Part shown: positions 13,701 through 19,610 of the stretch, in pieces
How the letters are laid out: each line of letters starts with the position of its first letter
How positions within the stretch are numbered: position 1 is the stretch's first letter
IMG/VR virus record: IMGVR_UViG_3300032805_000021
Span: 1-22,695 of that record
Reading direction: 5' to 3' (one strand)
Length of the DNA stretch: 22,695 nucleotides
Origin: a virus
Notes under the pieces: generated by a model
What the model saw: only the letters and a program-made list of their open reading frames with translations
Told to the model about the DNA's origin: nothing
Database searches by the model: none
Translations under genes and position numbers: made by a program

Positions 13701-13714
13701 ACGTGCTGGATTGA
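7703..13714 (+). CDS. Giant portal-MuF fusion with kinase-like, Nudix, two ParB/Srx-like and zeta-kinase domains
   Basis: 2003 aa, GTG start overlapping the previous stop, GGAGACAGG upstream. Residues 1-525 are an actinophage portal protein (VSRACLQVRKNEIRGLEW; LMYLPYTARSWTPYGFPPLE). A Pro/Gly linker (about 533-612) leads to a MuF domain (about 800-1012; TELARATSRASQ, C974-PE-C977, HPGPCRC 1002-1008). K1025-W1035 is the first KVGPHGYVHGW element. A PI3/4-kinase-like domain follows (K1083, D1163-RNEGN, D1180-H). Nudix: a complete box at 1300-1322 (GX5EX7REWXEEXGL). ParB/sulfiredoxin-like domain 1: DGHHR 1504-1508. Second linker element from K1551, then ParB-like domain 2: DGNHR 1642-1646. A degenerate element (YRHGWH, 1687-1692) precedes a zeta-toxin-like kinase (GGGPASGKSS 1748-1757, DVDAIR 1768-1773, DGTGD), then a ~90-residue tail. 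Portal, MuF, Nudix and zeta calls are firm; the kinase-like call is moderate. The frame is uninterrupted. Confidence 0.9.
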   Translation: MATDPTAVIAAIKRTRVKNEVRKRVSPLMAQYQEWTAGRPVGRDLPRDPYEFLQAQFGPLAPIQAMPLNPPLEGDQRGALRQREMPVGWNMPVGVPGSEGFKLASFGTLRMYADLYSVSRACLQVRKNEIRGLEWDIVPTQEAERAMRGDQKAHRDFAERRAKVVAFFRKPDPDYNKFGSWIDAVCEEMFSIDGLSLYLHPTKKKHGGPFNSDVAALELIAGHTVRPLVNTRGGIPKPPNPAYQQYLYGVPRVDLMTLISGQDEDILKDCKPLEQYRGDQLMYLPYTARSWTPYGFPPLERSIIPTITGLRKQQFQMDFFDEGTIPGNYISPGEQLGWTPNQLEQWQNQQNALAGDPAWKHKSIALPPGSKVFPMRPVELADQFDEIVMTQICMAFDVMPMELGISPRVSTTQSPGAANQMAKASQDTNERKSLKPTLAFLVDIFNTLIQDVWDQKDMRFMFEGLEEDKDETELVSRLVQMIQNGLATIDESRIALGKSPYGLPITSDPVFVSPTAGMVPLGSIDPTTGKPLGIPPPPAVGAPPAPGGGGPPGAPGGPPKPALPPGGQTPPGATPKLGEAKPEPGKAPPGQQAPGPDAPPPPDPKDQAHQDAQAEHQRTIQETHNALREQIHSDFAAGKPVEPPVRPPISDAADTDHHEASTAVKTVDGTVSYSPAAVRAELAALLRHMNKGRNPSTWEYKHVPSWMQAEIAKGAALGTTEFVIATMVEFAADRIRPGSHKAASASDAGPKAGTSTRDWPGWRYDRQLSALYGPLLNGAISGVVDINDLVAGWRQQTNLPIALARGPKPASEGAWSWLSARLFGPLQAAIHRVLTNLWTEGFAVGREAGREMVDSAYNSTFWDNWQPGDAAAAAKVAGDGLQRMLDEYGIPTIKAIAQTRMTQLADALAVGVDQGWSGQQIADSIRPILDNKQRDQMIADTELARATSRASQDAYVEAGQTGKSWATAKDDRVCPECKQNAEEGVIPIAGVFDSGVPAPPAHPGPCRCALLPGHLPADQRPLALKVGPHGYVHGWHFEGVPDAQSHLARSEKSGIRDVQDLTGGKQATTKLVTYNDGSRWVHKDFHQPATAGDRVRGTDDLANSEEAASLVAQAVGARSPVVVRTGRNSVAMPYVSNAGTYKDKPMPSDRHIGLLDGLTANNDRNEGNLLATPDGPVAIDHSETWRHPGGRWEVGSKLASRLQPGDFSKSEMDRIGERLEALRPEFERIFGGTQQHDGTMRAYNLVGRSLVKPATKALKSDGPIAAGLAVHAEETSRVLMIQRAFDENDPAGGQWEFPGGRLDGDETPVEAATREWHEETGLDVPPGKIRLGWTSNDGKYQGYVLDVATEDACPILDRVKGANPDDPDNDETEALAWVDPDHIRDKNPMVRDELIAHPKRVARALKSLGTLGRMAASLHVDARTVYDQLAQNYPPKSIEWVLRARWRGPMLVGWNMIDHDDMDKWAASHQPERVDHFVDKIKAGDDPHPAILVHDPDGNWIDVDGHHRALAYHKLNRPVRSYCGVIDPADRHAMEETHLDQVHEGNDPLNKVGPHGYIHGWHYVGPDKANDVIEAVNASYPGTWREGVKDAKTETVPLADLGSLHDRLDAGTVSNYRSRLQNGEDFDPAVAVKKDGSYYLIDGNHRAAAAAEEGRTHLRVRTINLDTGVANKAAVDGHHVPGTPYTYRHGWHLLDPADRVAAGVTDTRAMHRTGSDYTDERKALHKKIVDDILAGHKPEAHPVAEFLGGGPASGKSSLGESHSGAVIDVDAIRTKLPEYQQMLDNGDSTAAAFTHEESSEISKMAQDEARRRHISYTLDGTGDASYEKMRVKLAQAKAAGYTTRGRYVTVDTDEAVRRANKRAERTGRVVPESFLRETHKNVTSTYHHLINHDDFDETELWDNTGSKPVLVGRKPLGGQWGVENPGAWERFLKKEHEQGAAKAADDGEIAYRLLIAAAGHLPFPADQVPDTAANMLRFAQYQLEVARVPHGAVVDVPHEYVLD

Positions 13715-13738
13715 CGGGGAGGCAACCGGTGTGCTGGG

Positions 13739-14167
13739 ATGCTGGTCATGAGCGCTGGCGACGACCACGGCGGACACGGACACCCCTGTCTGCATTGTCT
13801 GTTTCTCCACTCGCACGGGGAGATACTCGCCAGCTTGGAGTCTCTCCACAGAAAGGTGGACGCTTTGACCAACCAGCAGGAGGATCTGGCGAACGACGTC
13901 CAGGCGTTGCAGACCATGGTGTCCGACGTCCAGACGCAGACCGGCAACCTCACCAACACGATCATCCCGGCGATCCAGGCCGAGATCGCGTCGTTGCAGG
14001 AGCAGAACCCAGAGCTGGACCTGTCCAGCCTGGACGCGCTGGCGGGGCAGGCTGCCTCGATCAGCAGCAATCTCGATTCGGCGGTTGCTTCGGCTGCCGC
14101 CCTGGTGCCCGCAGCACCAGCCAGCACGAGCGCTCCGGTTGCCGGTCCGGCTCCGGCCAGCTCGTAA
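13739..14167 (+). CDS. Coiled-coil protein with His/Cys-rich N-terminus
   Basis: A 142-aa protein (MLVMSAGDDHGGHGHPCLHC...). Start uncertain: ATG 13739 is 16 nt after GGGGAGG; ATG 13748 is the other option. Residues 8-29 contain seven His and two Cys (HGGHGHPCLHCLFLHSH), a likely metal site. Residues 30-85 are a long heptad-type coiled coil (LESLHRKVDALTNQQEDLAN...). The end is Ala/Pro/Ser-rich and disordered. Between the portal fusion and other virion genes, a structural or scaffolding-accessory role is plausible, but no family is recognised. Confidence 0.65.
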   Translation: MLVMSAGDDHGGHGHPCLHCLFLHSHGEILASLESLHRKVDALTNQQEDLANDVQALQTMVSDVQTQTGNLTNTIIPAIQAEIASLQEQNPELDLSSLDALAGQAASISSNLDSAVASAAALVPAAPASTSAPVAGPAPASS

Positions 14168-14282
14168 CAAGCCCGGCCGTCCCTAAGCTTGCCAGCGCCA
14201 GGACGGTGCGGGGGCCGGATCAGGAGAGTCGCTGCACGGGCCTCGCTCCTGGTCCGGTCTGTATCCAGGGGAGGTTGGTCAG

Positions 14283-15566
14283 TTGACCGACACCAAGACG
14301 TTTACGACGGCGCAGCCTCTAGCCGAGTTCGACGGGGCGCAGGGTCTTGCTCCGCTTACGGTGGGCGACCAGCTCGACCCGTCCGAGTCTGAGGACGGCG
14401 ACACGACCAGTCGCCGCAGGAGGCGCCGCAAGCGTCCGGTTGTCCGGCGCAAGCTGCCTGGCGAGGCGATTCCCGACTTCTCCGCCATGACACTCAAGGG
14501 CGGCGATGCGCAGACCCTGCGCGACTACTGGTCGGGCCACGGGCACGCCGGGCCTAGCCACGGGGCCGAACGAGACGCTATCATGTGGGGGACACCGGGC
14601 GACTTCGACCGCTGTGTGACGATGGTCTCAGCTCACATGAGCCCTGAGCAGGCCAAGGGGTACTGCAACCTGAGGCACCACGACGCACTTGGCTACTACC
14701 CCGCTACTCACGCGAGAATGGACCGGGGCAAGATGCAGACAGCAGCCACCAACAAGGTCGGCCCGCATGGTTACGTACACGGGTGGATCAAGGTGAACAC
14801 TACCGGCGAAGTTCCCGTCCGAAAGGGCGAGGTAGTCTCCGCGCGGCACGAGAGCGGTACGGTGACCGGACTGCACGAGGGGTCCGGCGGCAAGGGCATA
14901 TCAAAGGTACGGGATGCCAGTGGCGTGATGCACAAGATCCCTAGTGACAGCATTCGCAGGGCGGCCCCCGACGAGTACATCGACCACGTCAATAGTAGCT
15001 GGAGTCATGCCGACACTCCCGAGAAGCGGCGGCAGCACATACTAACCTACGGGACGTCCCTGCCGTCGAAAGATATCTATCGGGAGAACGTAGCCAGGCA
15101 GCAGGGCAAGCCCGCAAGGTCAATCGGGCGAGAGACGGCGGAGCATGCTCTGGCGCATCCCGATTTTCGCGAGGACATGACCGATGTTGATCTCCAGGAC
15201 ACGGTCGACTACCTGGGCGGCAAGAAGAACCTTACTGACGAAGAGAAGGAACTGCTGTCCTGGTCGCGCGGTGAGCTGTCCCAGTCGGACAGCGAGGCAC
15301 CCAAGGCAAGCAAGTCGGCGCGCAACCCGCGCGACAAGCCTAGCGGCCGGTTTCGCCAGTTTGGGAACGAGGTTGACGAAGCGCACACGGCGATCAAGGA
15401 AGGCCGGGTCGGGGATGCCATGGACCTGATCGGCCAGGCCCGGACCAAGACTCGCGATCCCGACCACAGCGCACGGCTTAAGGCGCTGCAGGACTCGCTG
15501 GCCAGGTCCCGGTCGTCAGTACCCGACGCAATCGTGAAGCTGACGAAGGTGTACTTTGCTGGGTAA
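14283..15566 (+). CDS. Virion-region protein carrying the KVGPHGYVHGW element
   Basis: 427 aa from TTG 14283, supported by AGGGGAGG 8 nt upstream; no ATG/GTG fits better. A basic run (RRRRRRK, 44-50) follows an acidic N-terminus. Residues 72-150 contain MWGTPGDFDRCV and GYCNLRHHDALGYYPATHAR, a pattern I associate with actinophage virion-gene clusters, function unknown. K158-W168 is an exact copy of the linker element of the portal fusion. It is followed by a small beta domain (170-232; VRKGEVVSARHESGTVTGLH, possibly SH3-like) and a helical, charged C-terminus. The shared element implies the same maturation, linker or targeting role as in the portal fusion. Confidence 0.75.
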   Translation: MTDTKTFTTAQPLAEFDGAQGLAPLTVGDQLDPSESEDGDTTSRRRRRRKRPVVRRKLPGEAIPDFSAMTLKGGDAQTLRDYWSGHGHAGPSHGAERDAIMWGTPGDFDRCVTMVSAHMSPEQAKGYCNLRHHDALGYYPATHARMDRGKMQTAATNKVGPHGYVHGWIKVNTTGEVPVRKGEVVSARHESGTVTGLHEGSGGKGISKVRDASGVMHKIPSDSIRRAAPDEYIDHVNSSWSHADTPEKRRQHILTYGTSLPSKDIYRENVARQQGKPARSIGRETAEHALAHPDFREDMTDVDLQDTVDYLGGKKNLTDEEKELLSWSRGELSQSDSEAPKASKSARNPRDKPSGRFRQFGNEVDEAHTAIKEGRVGDAMDLIGQARTKTRDPDHSARLKALQDSLARSRSSVPDAIVKLTKVYFAG

Positions 15567-15960
15567 CAGCTCACAGCAGTGGGACCTGCGAGCGCCTCTC
15601 GGGTCAAACATCGCGTGGACCATGTCTATGTTCCAGTCGGACGGCATCACCCCGTTCCTGATCTCGGGCCACACGTTCGAGTACGTCGTGAACACCGAGC
15701 CAGGCGGCACGGCGGGGACCGAGGTTATCCGGCTGCGGAGCGACAGCCAGGGCAGCCCGGTTCCCCCGGGCGGTGGCCTGATCAGCATTATCAGTACCTC
15801 GGTCCAGGCGGCGATCCAGCTTGCCCTTTATCCGCCTGCGACCACCCCCCTTACTCCGACCACTTACTATCACGCGCTGTGGATGGACTACGCTGACCCT
15901 GTGAACGCACTAAACCTGTGGTGGGGCCAGCTCATGATCGACCCGGCGGTGCAACCGTGA
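15556..15960 (+). CDS. Beta-rich minor structural protein
   Basis: A 134-aa protein starting at TTG 15556 (MLGNSSQQWDLRAPLGSNIA...), overlapping the previous stop; GAAGG stands 9 nt upstream. Alternating hydrophobic strands, Gly/Pro/Thr-rich loops and TTYYHALWMDYADPVNALNLWWG near the end fit a small Ig-like or baseplate/decoration-type domain. No helix-rich section or catalytic motif. It stops TGA overlapping the next GTG. The call rests on composition and context. Confidence 0.65.
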   Translation: MLGNSSQQWDLRAPLGSNIAWTMSMFQSDGITPFLISGHTFEYVVNTEPGGTAGTEVIRLRSDSQGSPVPPGGGLISIISTSVQAAIQLALYPPATTPLTPTTYYHALWMDYADPVNALNLWWGQLMIDPAVQP

Positions 15961-16070
15961 ACCGGCTCGTCGAGGACCTAATCGCCGTAATCTTCGCTGC
16001 TGCCCTGCTCGCGGCAGCTTACTGGGGATGGCGCCTGATGCGCTGGGCGGGGAGGCTCCGTGGCAAGTAG
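15957..16070 (+). CDS. Tiny single-pass membrane peptide
   Basis: A 37-aa reading frame (MNRLVEDLIAVIFAAALLAA...). GTG overlaps the previous stop (GTGA). One hydrophobic segment, residues 8-26, then a basic Trp/Arg tail (WRLMRWAGRLRGK). The TAG lies 8 nt inside the next gene, whose GGGGAGG is within this frame, so the three genes are tightly packed. Supported by coupling, codon use and composition. Confidence 0.6.
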   Translation: MNRLVEDLIAVIFAAALLAAAYWGWRLMRWAGRLRGK

Positions 16071-16680
16071 CGCACAGCCGGTAGTCTATCTCGGCCCGAC
16101 CGAGCCGATCTGCCTGGAGATGTCCGATGACAATCCGGGCCAGCTAACCATGACGACGGGCGGATCGGGCGGAGCCGTCACCAGCGTGAACGGCGAGACT
16201 GGCGCGGTCACCACATCTCAGTCGGGCGAAATCCTCGCTATCAATTCGTACCAGCCTGGCACCAACACCACGCTGTCAGTTAGCACTGCGGCTTATGCAG
16301 CATGGTCGTCGGCCAACGTCAACACCGGCAGCTTCATCGCACCACCATCCGGTTCGGTCCTGGTTACTGTCTCGGCAGTCATCTTGCAGACAACAGCTAC
16401 GTCTGTGGTCGGCCTCGCCCTGGCCGCCCATGGCACGGTCAGTCCGCTGGTCTGCCCGGCCTACCAGTTCTCGGTACCAAACAACTCCGGGCACGCGCCG
16501 ACTACCATCCCGTTCCTGGTGACCGAACTGGCGCCGGGAAATACCTACAACTTCGACGTGCTGGGCGCTACGATTACTCCGGCCGACGTGCTCGAGATGT
16601 TTGCTGGAGCGCCGACAAACACCACGATCCAGGCAGGCGCTTTCGCGGCACCTGTGACGGTGATCACCCAGGCAATATAG
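16060..16680 (+). CDS. Fibre/decoration-like structural protein
   Basis: 206 aa, GTG start 5 nt after GGGGAGG. Residues 35-60 include AVTSVNGETGAVTTSQSGE, a repeat-like sequence typical of phage fibre and collagen-linked proteins. The remainder is Thr/Ser/Val-rich alternating strands (GSFIAPPSGSVLVTVSAVIL, PFLVTELAPGNTYNFDVLG) as in jelly-roll or TNF-like heads. Likely a virion surface protein. The neighbouring 16694-17191 gene has a similar composition and length, possibly a diverged paralogue. Confidence 0.7.
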   Translation: MASSAQPVVYLGPTEPICLEMSDDNPGQLTMTTGGSGGAVTSVNGETGAVTTSQSGEILAINSYQPGTNTTLSVSTAAYAAWSSANVNTGSFIAPPSGSVLVTVSAVILQTTATSVVGLALAAHGTVSPLVCPAYQFSVPNNSGHAPTTIPFLVTELAPGNTYNFDVLGATITPADVLEMFAGAPTNTTIQAGAFAAPVTVITQAI

Positions 16681-16693
16681 GGAAAGGCGCGGC

Positions 16694-17191
16694 ATGGTAT
16701 ACCGTCCCAACCTGATTTCGGTTGGTCCCCCGCCTGCTGCCTCTGGCGTCAAAGGCGACCACACCGTTGACGCTCTCGGCAACGTGTTTATTCATAACGG
16801 CACGGCCTGGGTCAGCGCAAACGGGCTGCAGCCTATTGGCTCGACCGGGCTTAACGGCTTTACTCTCCAGAACGCTACTCCCAACATTATCACATCAAAC
16901 TGGACTGCGCCCAACGACGGCAATATGCACCGGGCACTGGTATACGCGACGCTGGTTGTCTCCTCGACTGCGACAGGCGGCGAGATAAACGTCAACTTCA
17001 CCGACCCTGGAGGCACTGCGCGCAGCCGCATTTTGTTTGCTGCCAGCCAGACTGCCGGATACTACTCGCCCAACGGAGATACCCCGGCTCTCCCTCTCAA
17101 TATCGCCCCTAACTCGCAAATTGTCGTGCAAGAGAGTACTGCTCTCACGGCGGGTGCTGCTGTTCTCTGGTGCGAAGTCTGGGCATCATAA
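16694..17191 (+). CDS. Fibre/decoration-like structural protein
   Basis: 165 aa (MVYRPNLISVGPPPAASGVK...), ATG with GGGAAAGG 6 nt upstream. The N-terminal 30 residues (GDHTVDALGNVFIHNGTAWV) look like a fibre repeat. Residues 50-165 are alternating beta strands (HRALVYATLVVSSTATGGEI, LNIAPNSQIVVQES) ending in WCEVWAS. Probably a surface or decoration protein. It is the last gene before the internal promoter P5. Confidence 0.7.
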   Translation: MVYRPNLISVGPPPAASGVKGDHTVDALGNVFIHNGTAWVSANGLQPIGSTGLNGFTLQNATPNIITSNWTAPNDGNMHRALVYATLVVSSTATGGEINVNFTDPGGTARSRILFAASQTAGYYSPNGDTPALPLNIAPNSQIVVQESTALTAGAAVLWCEVWAS

Positions 17192-17196
17192 GGCAC

Positions 17197-17224
17197 TTGA
17201 CACCATAGCAACATTTGCTAGGAT
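17197..17224 (+). promoter_or_regulatory. Promoter P5 before the protease-scaffold gene
   Basis: TTGACA (17197-17202), 16-bp spacer and TAGGAT (17219-17224), the typical Streptomyces-type -10. It gives capsid genes their own promoter inside the structural cluster, with a leader of about 40 nt. Confidence 0.65.
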
Positions 17225-17244
17225 ATGACCCGATACGGTACCAT

Positions 17245-17263
17245 TCCGCTAGCGACTAGCGGA
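17245..17263 (+). promoter_or_regulatory. Leader hairpin overlapping the ribosome binding site
   Basis: TCCGCTA (17245-17251) pairs with TAGCGGA (17257-17263) around GCGAC. The 3' arm takes in the first three bases of the GGAGG ribosome binding site (17261-17265), so folding could limit translation of the 17271 gene. Confidence 0.45.
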
Positions 17264-17270
17264 GGCATGG

Positions 17271-19592
17271 GTGCCTGCAGACACCGACGAGGTCCGGTTC
17301 CACTTCCCGATTCTCAAGTTCAGGGAAACCGACGACGGTGATATCATCGTCTACGGCAAGTGCACAGACGGGACTCCCGATTCAGATCACCAGATCGTAA
17401 ATCCGGCCTGGTCCGGCCGTGCTCTGGAAGAGTGGCTGGATAAGGGCGGCAACATCCGCGTCCAGCACAGCCCGTTTCTGTACCCGGCGGGCAAGGGCCT
17501 GTCGCTGGAGATCGACCGCGACGGCGACGGCGCACACTGGCTCAAGGCCCGGGTGGTCGAGGACACAGCCAAGAAACTAGTCAAAAAGGGCGTGCTGCAA
17601 GACTTCTCGATCGGCGTCCTTGACCCGAAGTTGTCCTACAAGAACTTCCGGGCTCCGGAAGGCGAGATCATGGGCGGCCGGATTGGCGAGGTCTCCCTCG
17701 TGGACCGGGGCTCGAATCACAACTCGAAGTTCACGATCGTCAAGGCGGCCAGGAACGGACCGGCTGAGCTGGTAGCCCGGATGTCCTACGCGGCGACTCC
17801 GGCGGATGTCGCCCGCTCGCTGGCCAAGGGCTTCCCCAAGCCGGTGTATCCGAAGTACACCCCGATGCGCAACAGGCTCGACCCGGCCCTGCGCCGCGCC
17901 GAGTACAGCAAGCTGATCGTACCGCTCACGGCCAAAAAGCGGAAGAAGCTGGTCGACTCTGGCGGCCGGGACGTCAGCGACGTCCCCGACGAGGACTTCG
18001 CCGGGCCGGACCACACGTATCCGCTCAAGACCCAGGACGACGTCTCCGATGCCGCCAGTCTGGCGCATCACGCGGATAACCCGGCACAGGTCCGCTCCCG
18101 TATCCGCTCGATCGCCAACAGAAAGTGGCCTGGAATGACGATGCCGCCTAGCTTGGAAAGCAAGGCCGACGACGGCGAGGACTGCGACCTGTGCGACGGC
18201 ACTGGCAAGATTCGCGACGGGCACATGAAGTGCCCCGACTGCAACGGCACGGGCAAGAAGACCATCAACAAGGGCGGCGATGCGGCCGACGACTACGCGG
18301 GCGACACCACCGACGACACTTCTGAGGCCGACTACAACGCCGACGCCGACGCCGACGACGACGACGACAAGGACGGCGGAGACGACGACTCAACCGACAA
18401 GTGCGACGACGGCATGAAGAGGGCGCGCAAAGCCGAGAAGAAGCGCAAGAAGATTGGCCGGAACGACCCGTCCGCAGCGGCCGGGGGCGCCAAGGGCAAG
18501 CAAAGCAGGCCCGCTCCACTCCCCACCGGCCAGCTCGACGCCGACCCAGCAGGCAGCGACTGGTCGACCAAGTCGATCCCGGTTCAGATGCGCAAGCTGC
18601 ATGCTGCGGTCTGCCCGACCAAGCGCGCGGGTAAGGCGCGTAAGTCGCTCGGCCTGTCAGGGATCCATGACGCGCTGCCGATCCGCGAGCTGCAGGAGAT
18701 GACCGCAGCGGCCATCAGCAACGGCGACACCGGGGTGGCCGACTACATGCTCACGCTGATCAAGTCGGCGGAGGAGCTGCTCGACCTGCCGGAGGGCCTG
18801 CTGGCCCAGGTTCGCAAGTCCGGCCCGCCCTGGCCTGATCTGATCCCCAACACCCACCCGGCCCAGACCAACAACGTCAACCCGGGAATGTTCCAGGGCG
18901 GGTATCAGTCGGCCGGGCACCCTTCGCTGTCAGCCCAGGCAGCCGGATCCCCGCGCCCGAATGCGGCTGTCCGCCACGTGGACGCGGCCGATTTCACCCG
19001 CAGCTACATGACGGCCGGTCACCCCCCAGCATCGCCCGGAGAGGAGCGACAGGCCACGTTTGATAGCGCGGTCCTGGGCTCGGCGGCGAACGCCATGGCC
19101 CGGCTCCACAGCTACGCGAAGAGCACCTACCCAGAACTGTGCAACCTCAACGTCGAGCAGCGCAACTACGCGTCGGGCGACGGCTCCACAGGGATCAGTG
19201 CGGCGCACCCCCTGTCCGGCGAGCCGACTTCCCCTGGCGAAGCTGGGCTGATGGCGACGAATTACAACAAGTCGCAGCGAGCGCTGACCAAGGCAGCCAA
19301 GCAGCAGCGCAAGCTGCGCAAGATCGTCAAGGCACAGGAGGCTGAAATCGCCCGGCTCGGAGCGGAGCCCGACCCGGAGAAGGCAGCATTCCGTGGGCTG
19401 ATCGACCAGCCCGCATTCGGCGGTCCGGTGGACCGTACCAGTTTCATCGACAAGGCGACGGCGGGCGGTCCGGCGGACGACGGCGAGCGCGGCGAGTACG
19501 TGGAGTTCCTCAAGATGCTGGAGTCGTCGGGTGACCCGACAGTCCGGCAGAACGCAACAGCCGCAATCAAGAGCCTCCTAGTGGCTCCGTAA
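17271..19592 (+). CDS. Prohead protease-scaffold fusion with DUF6582-like and DnaJ-type zinc modules
   Basis: 773 aa, GTG 6 nt after GGAGG. Residues 1-160 are an HK97-type prohead serine protease: H66 (VQHSPFLYP), S113 (LQDFSIG) and E140 (GEVSLVDRG) fit its His/Ser/acid arrangement. Residues about 190-290 (YTPMRNRLDPALRR, FAGPDHTYPLKTQDDVSDAA, RIRSIANRKWPG) resemble DUF6582. Residues 305-328 hold two CxxCxGxG repeats (CDLCDGTG, CPDCNGTG), as in the DnaJ zinc domain. An Asp-rich run (about 337-383) precedes a basic stretch. The C-terminal ~330 residues are helical and flexible, with a coiled coil (QRKLRKIVKAQEAEIARLG), as expected of a scaffold. It sits directly before the capsid gene and is expected to build, then process, the prohead. 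Confidence 0.85.
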   Translation: MPADTDEVRFHFPILKFRETDDGDIIVYGKCTDGTPDSDHQIVNPAWSGRALEEWLDKGGNIRVQHSPFLYPAGKGLSLEIDRDGDGAHWLKARVVEDTAKKLVKKGVLQDFSIGVLDPKLSYKNFRAPEGEIMGGRIGEVSLVDRGSNHNSKFTIVKAARNGPAELVARMSYAATPADVARSLAKGFPKPVYPKYTPMRNRLDPALRRAEYSKLIVPLTAKKRKKLVDSGGRDVSDVPDEDFAGPDHTYPLKTQDDVSDAASLAHHADNPAQVRSRIRSIANRKWPGMTMPPSLESKADDGEDCDLCDGTGKIRDGHMKCPDCNGTGKKTINKGGDAADDYAGDTTDDTSEADYNADADADDDDDKDGGDDDSTDKCDDGMKRARKAEKKRKKIGRNDPSAAAGGAKGKQSRPAPLPTGQLDADPAGSDWSTKSIPVQMRKLHAAVCPTKRAGKARKSLGLSGIHDALPIRELQEMTAAAISNGDTGVADYMLTLIKSAEELLDLPEGLLAQVRKSGPPWPDLIPNTHPAQTNNVNPGMFQGGYQSAGHPSLSAQAAGSPRPNAAVRHVDAADFTRSYMTAGHPPASPGEERQATFDSAVLGSAANAMARLHSYAKSTYPELCNLNVEQRNYASGDGSTGISAAHPLSGEPTSPGEAGLMATNYNKSQRALTKAAKQQRKLRKIVKAQEAEIARLGAEPDPEKAAFRGLIDQPAFGGPVDRTSFIDKATAGGPADDGERGEYVEFLKMLESSGDPTVRQNATAAIKSLLVAP

Positions 19593-19610
19593 CCAGAAGG
19601 GCTTACCGCC

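Noticed and set aside
12494-14170. 558-codon minus-strand open frame opposite the end of the portal fusion
   Set aside because: Antisense shadow: the plus-strand domains (ParB-like, zeta-like) are clearly conserved types, and the minus frame crosses a gene boundary without any matching signal.
14168-14282. Possible hairpin terminator or small gene between the coiled-coil and TTG-start genes
   Set aside because: Only broken complementarity is visible, no promoter and no credible frame; it holds just the ribosome binding site for the 14283 gene.
18300-18420. GAC-rich tandem repeat as a microsatellite or CRISPR-like array
   Set aside because: It encodes an Asp-rich stretch inside an uninterrupted gene with no regular spacer structure.
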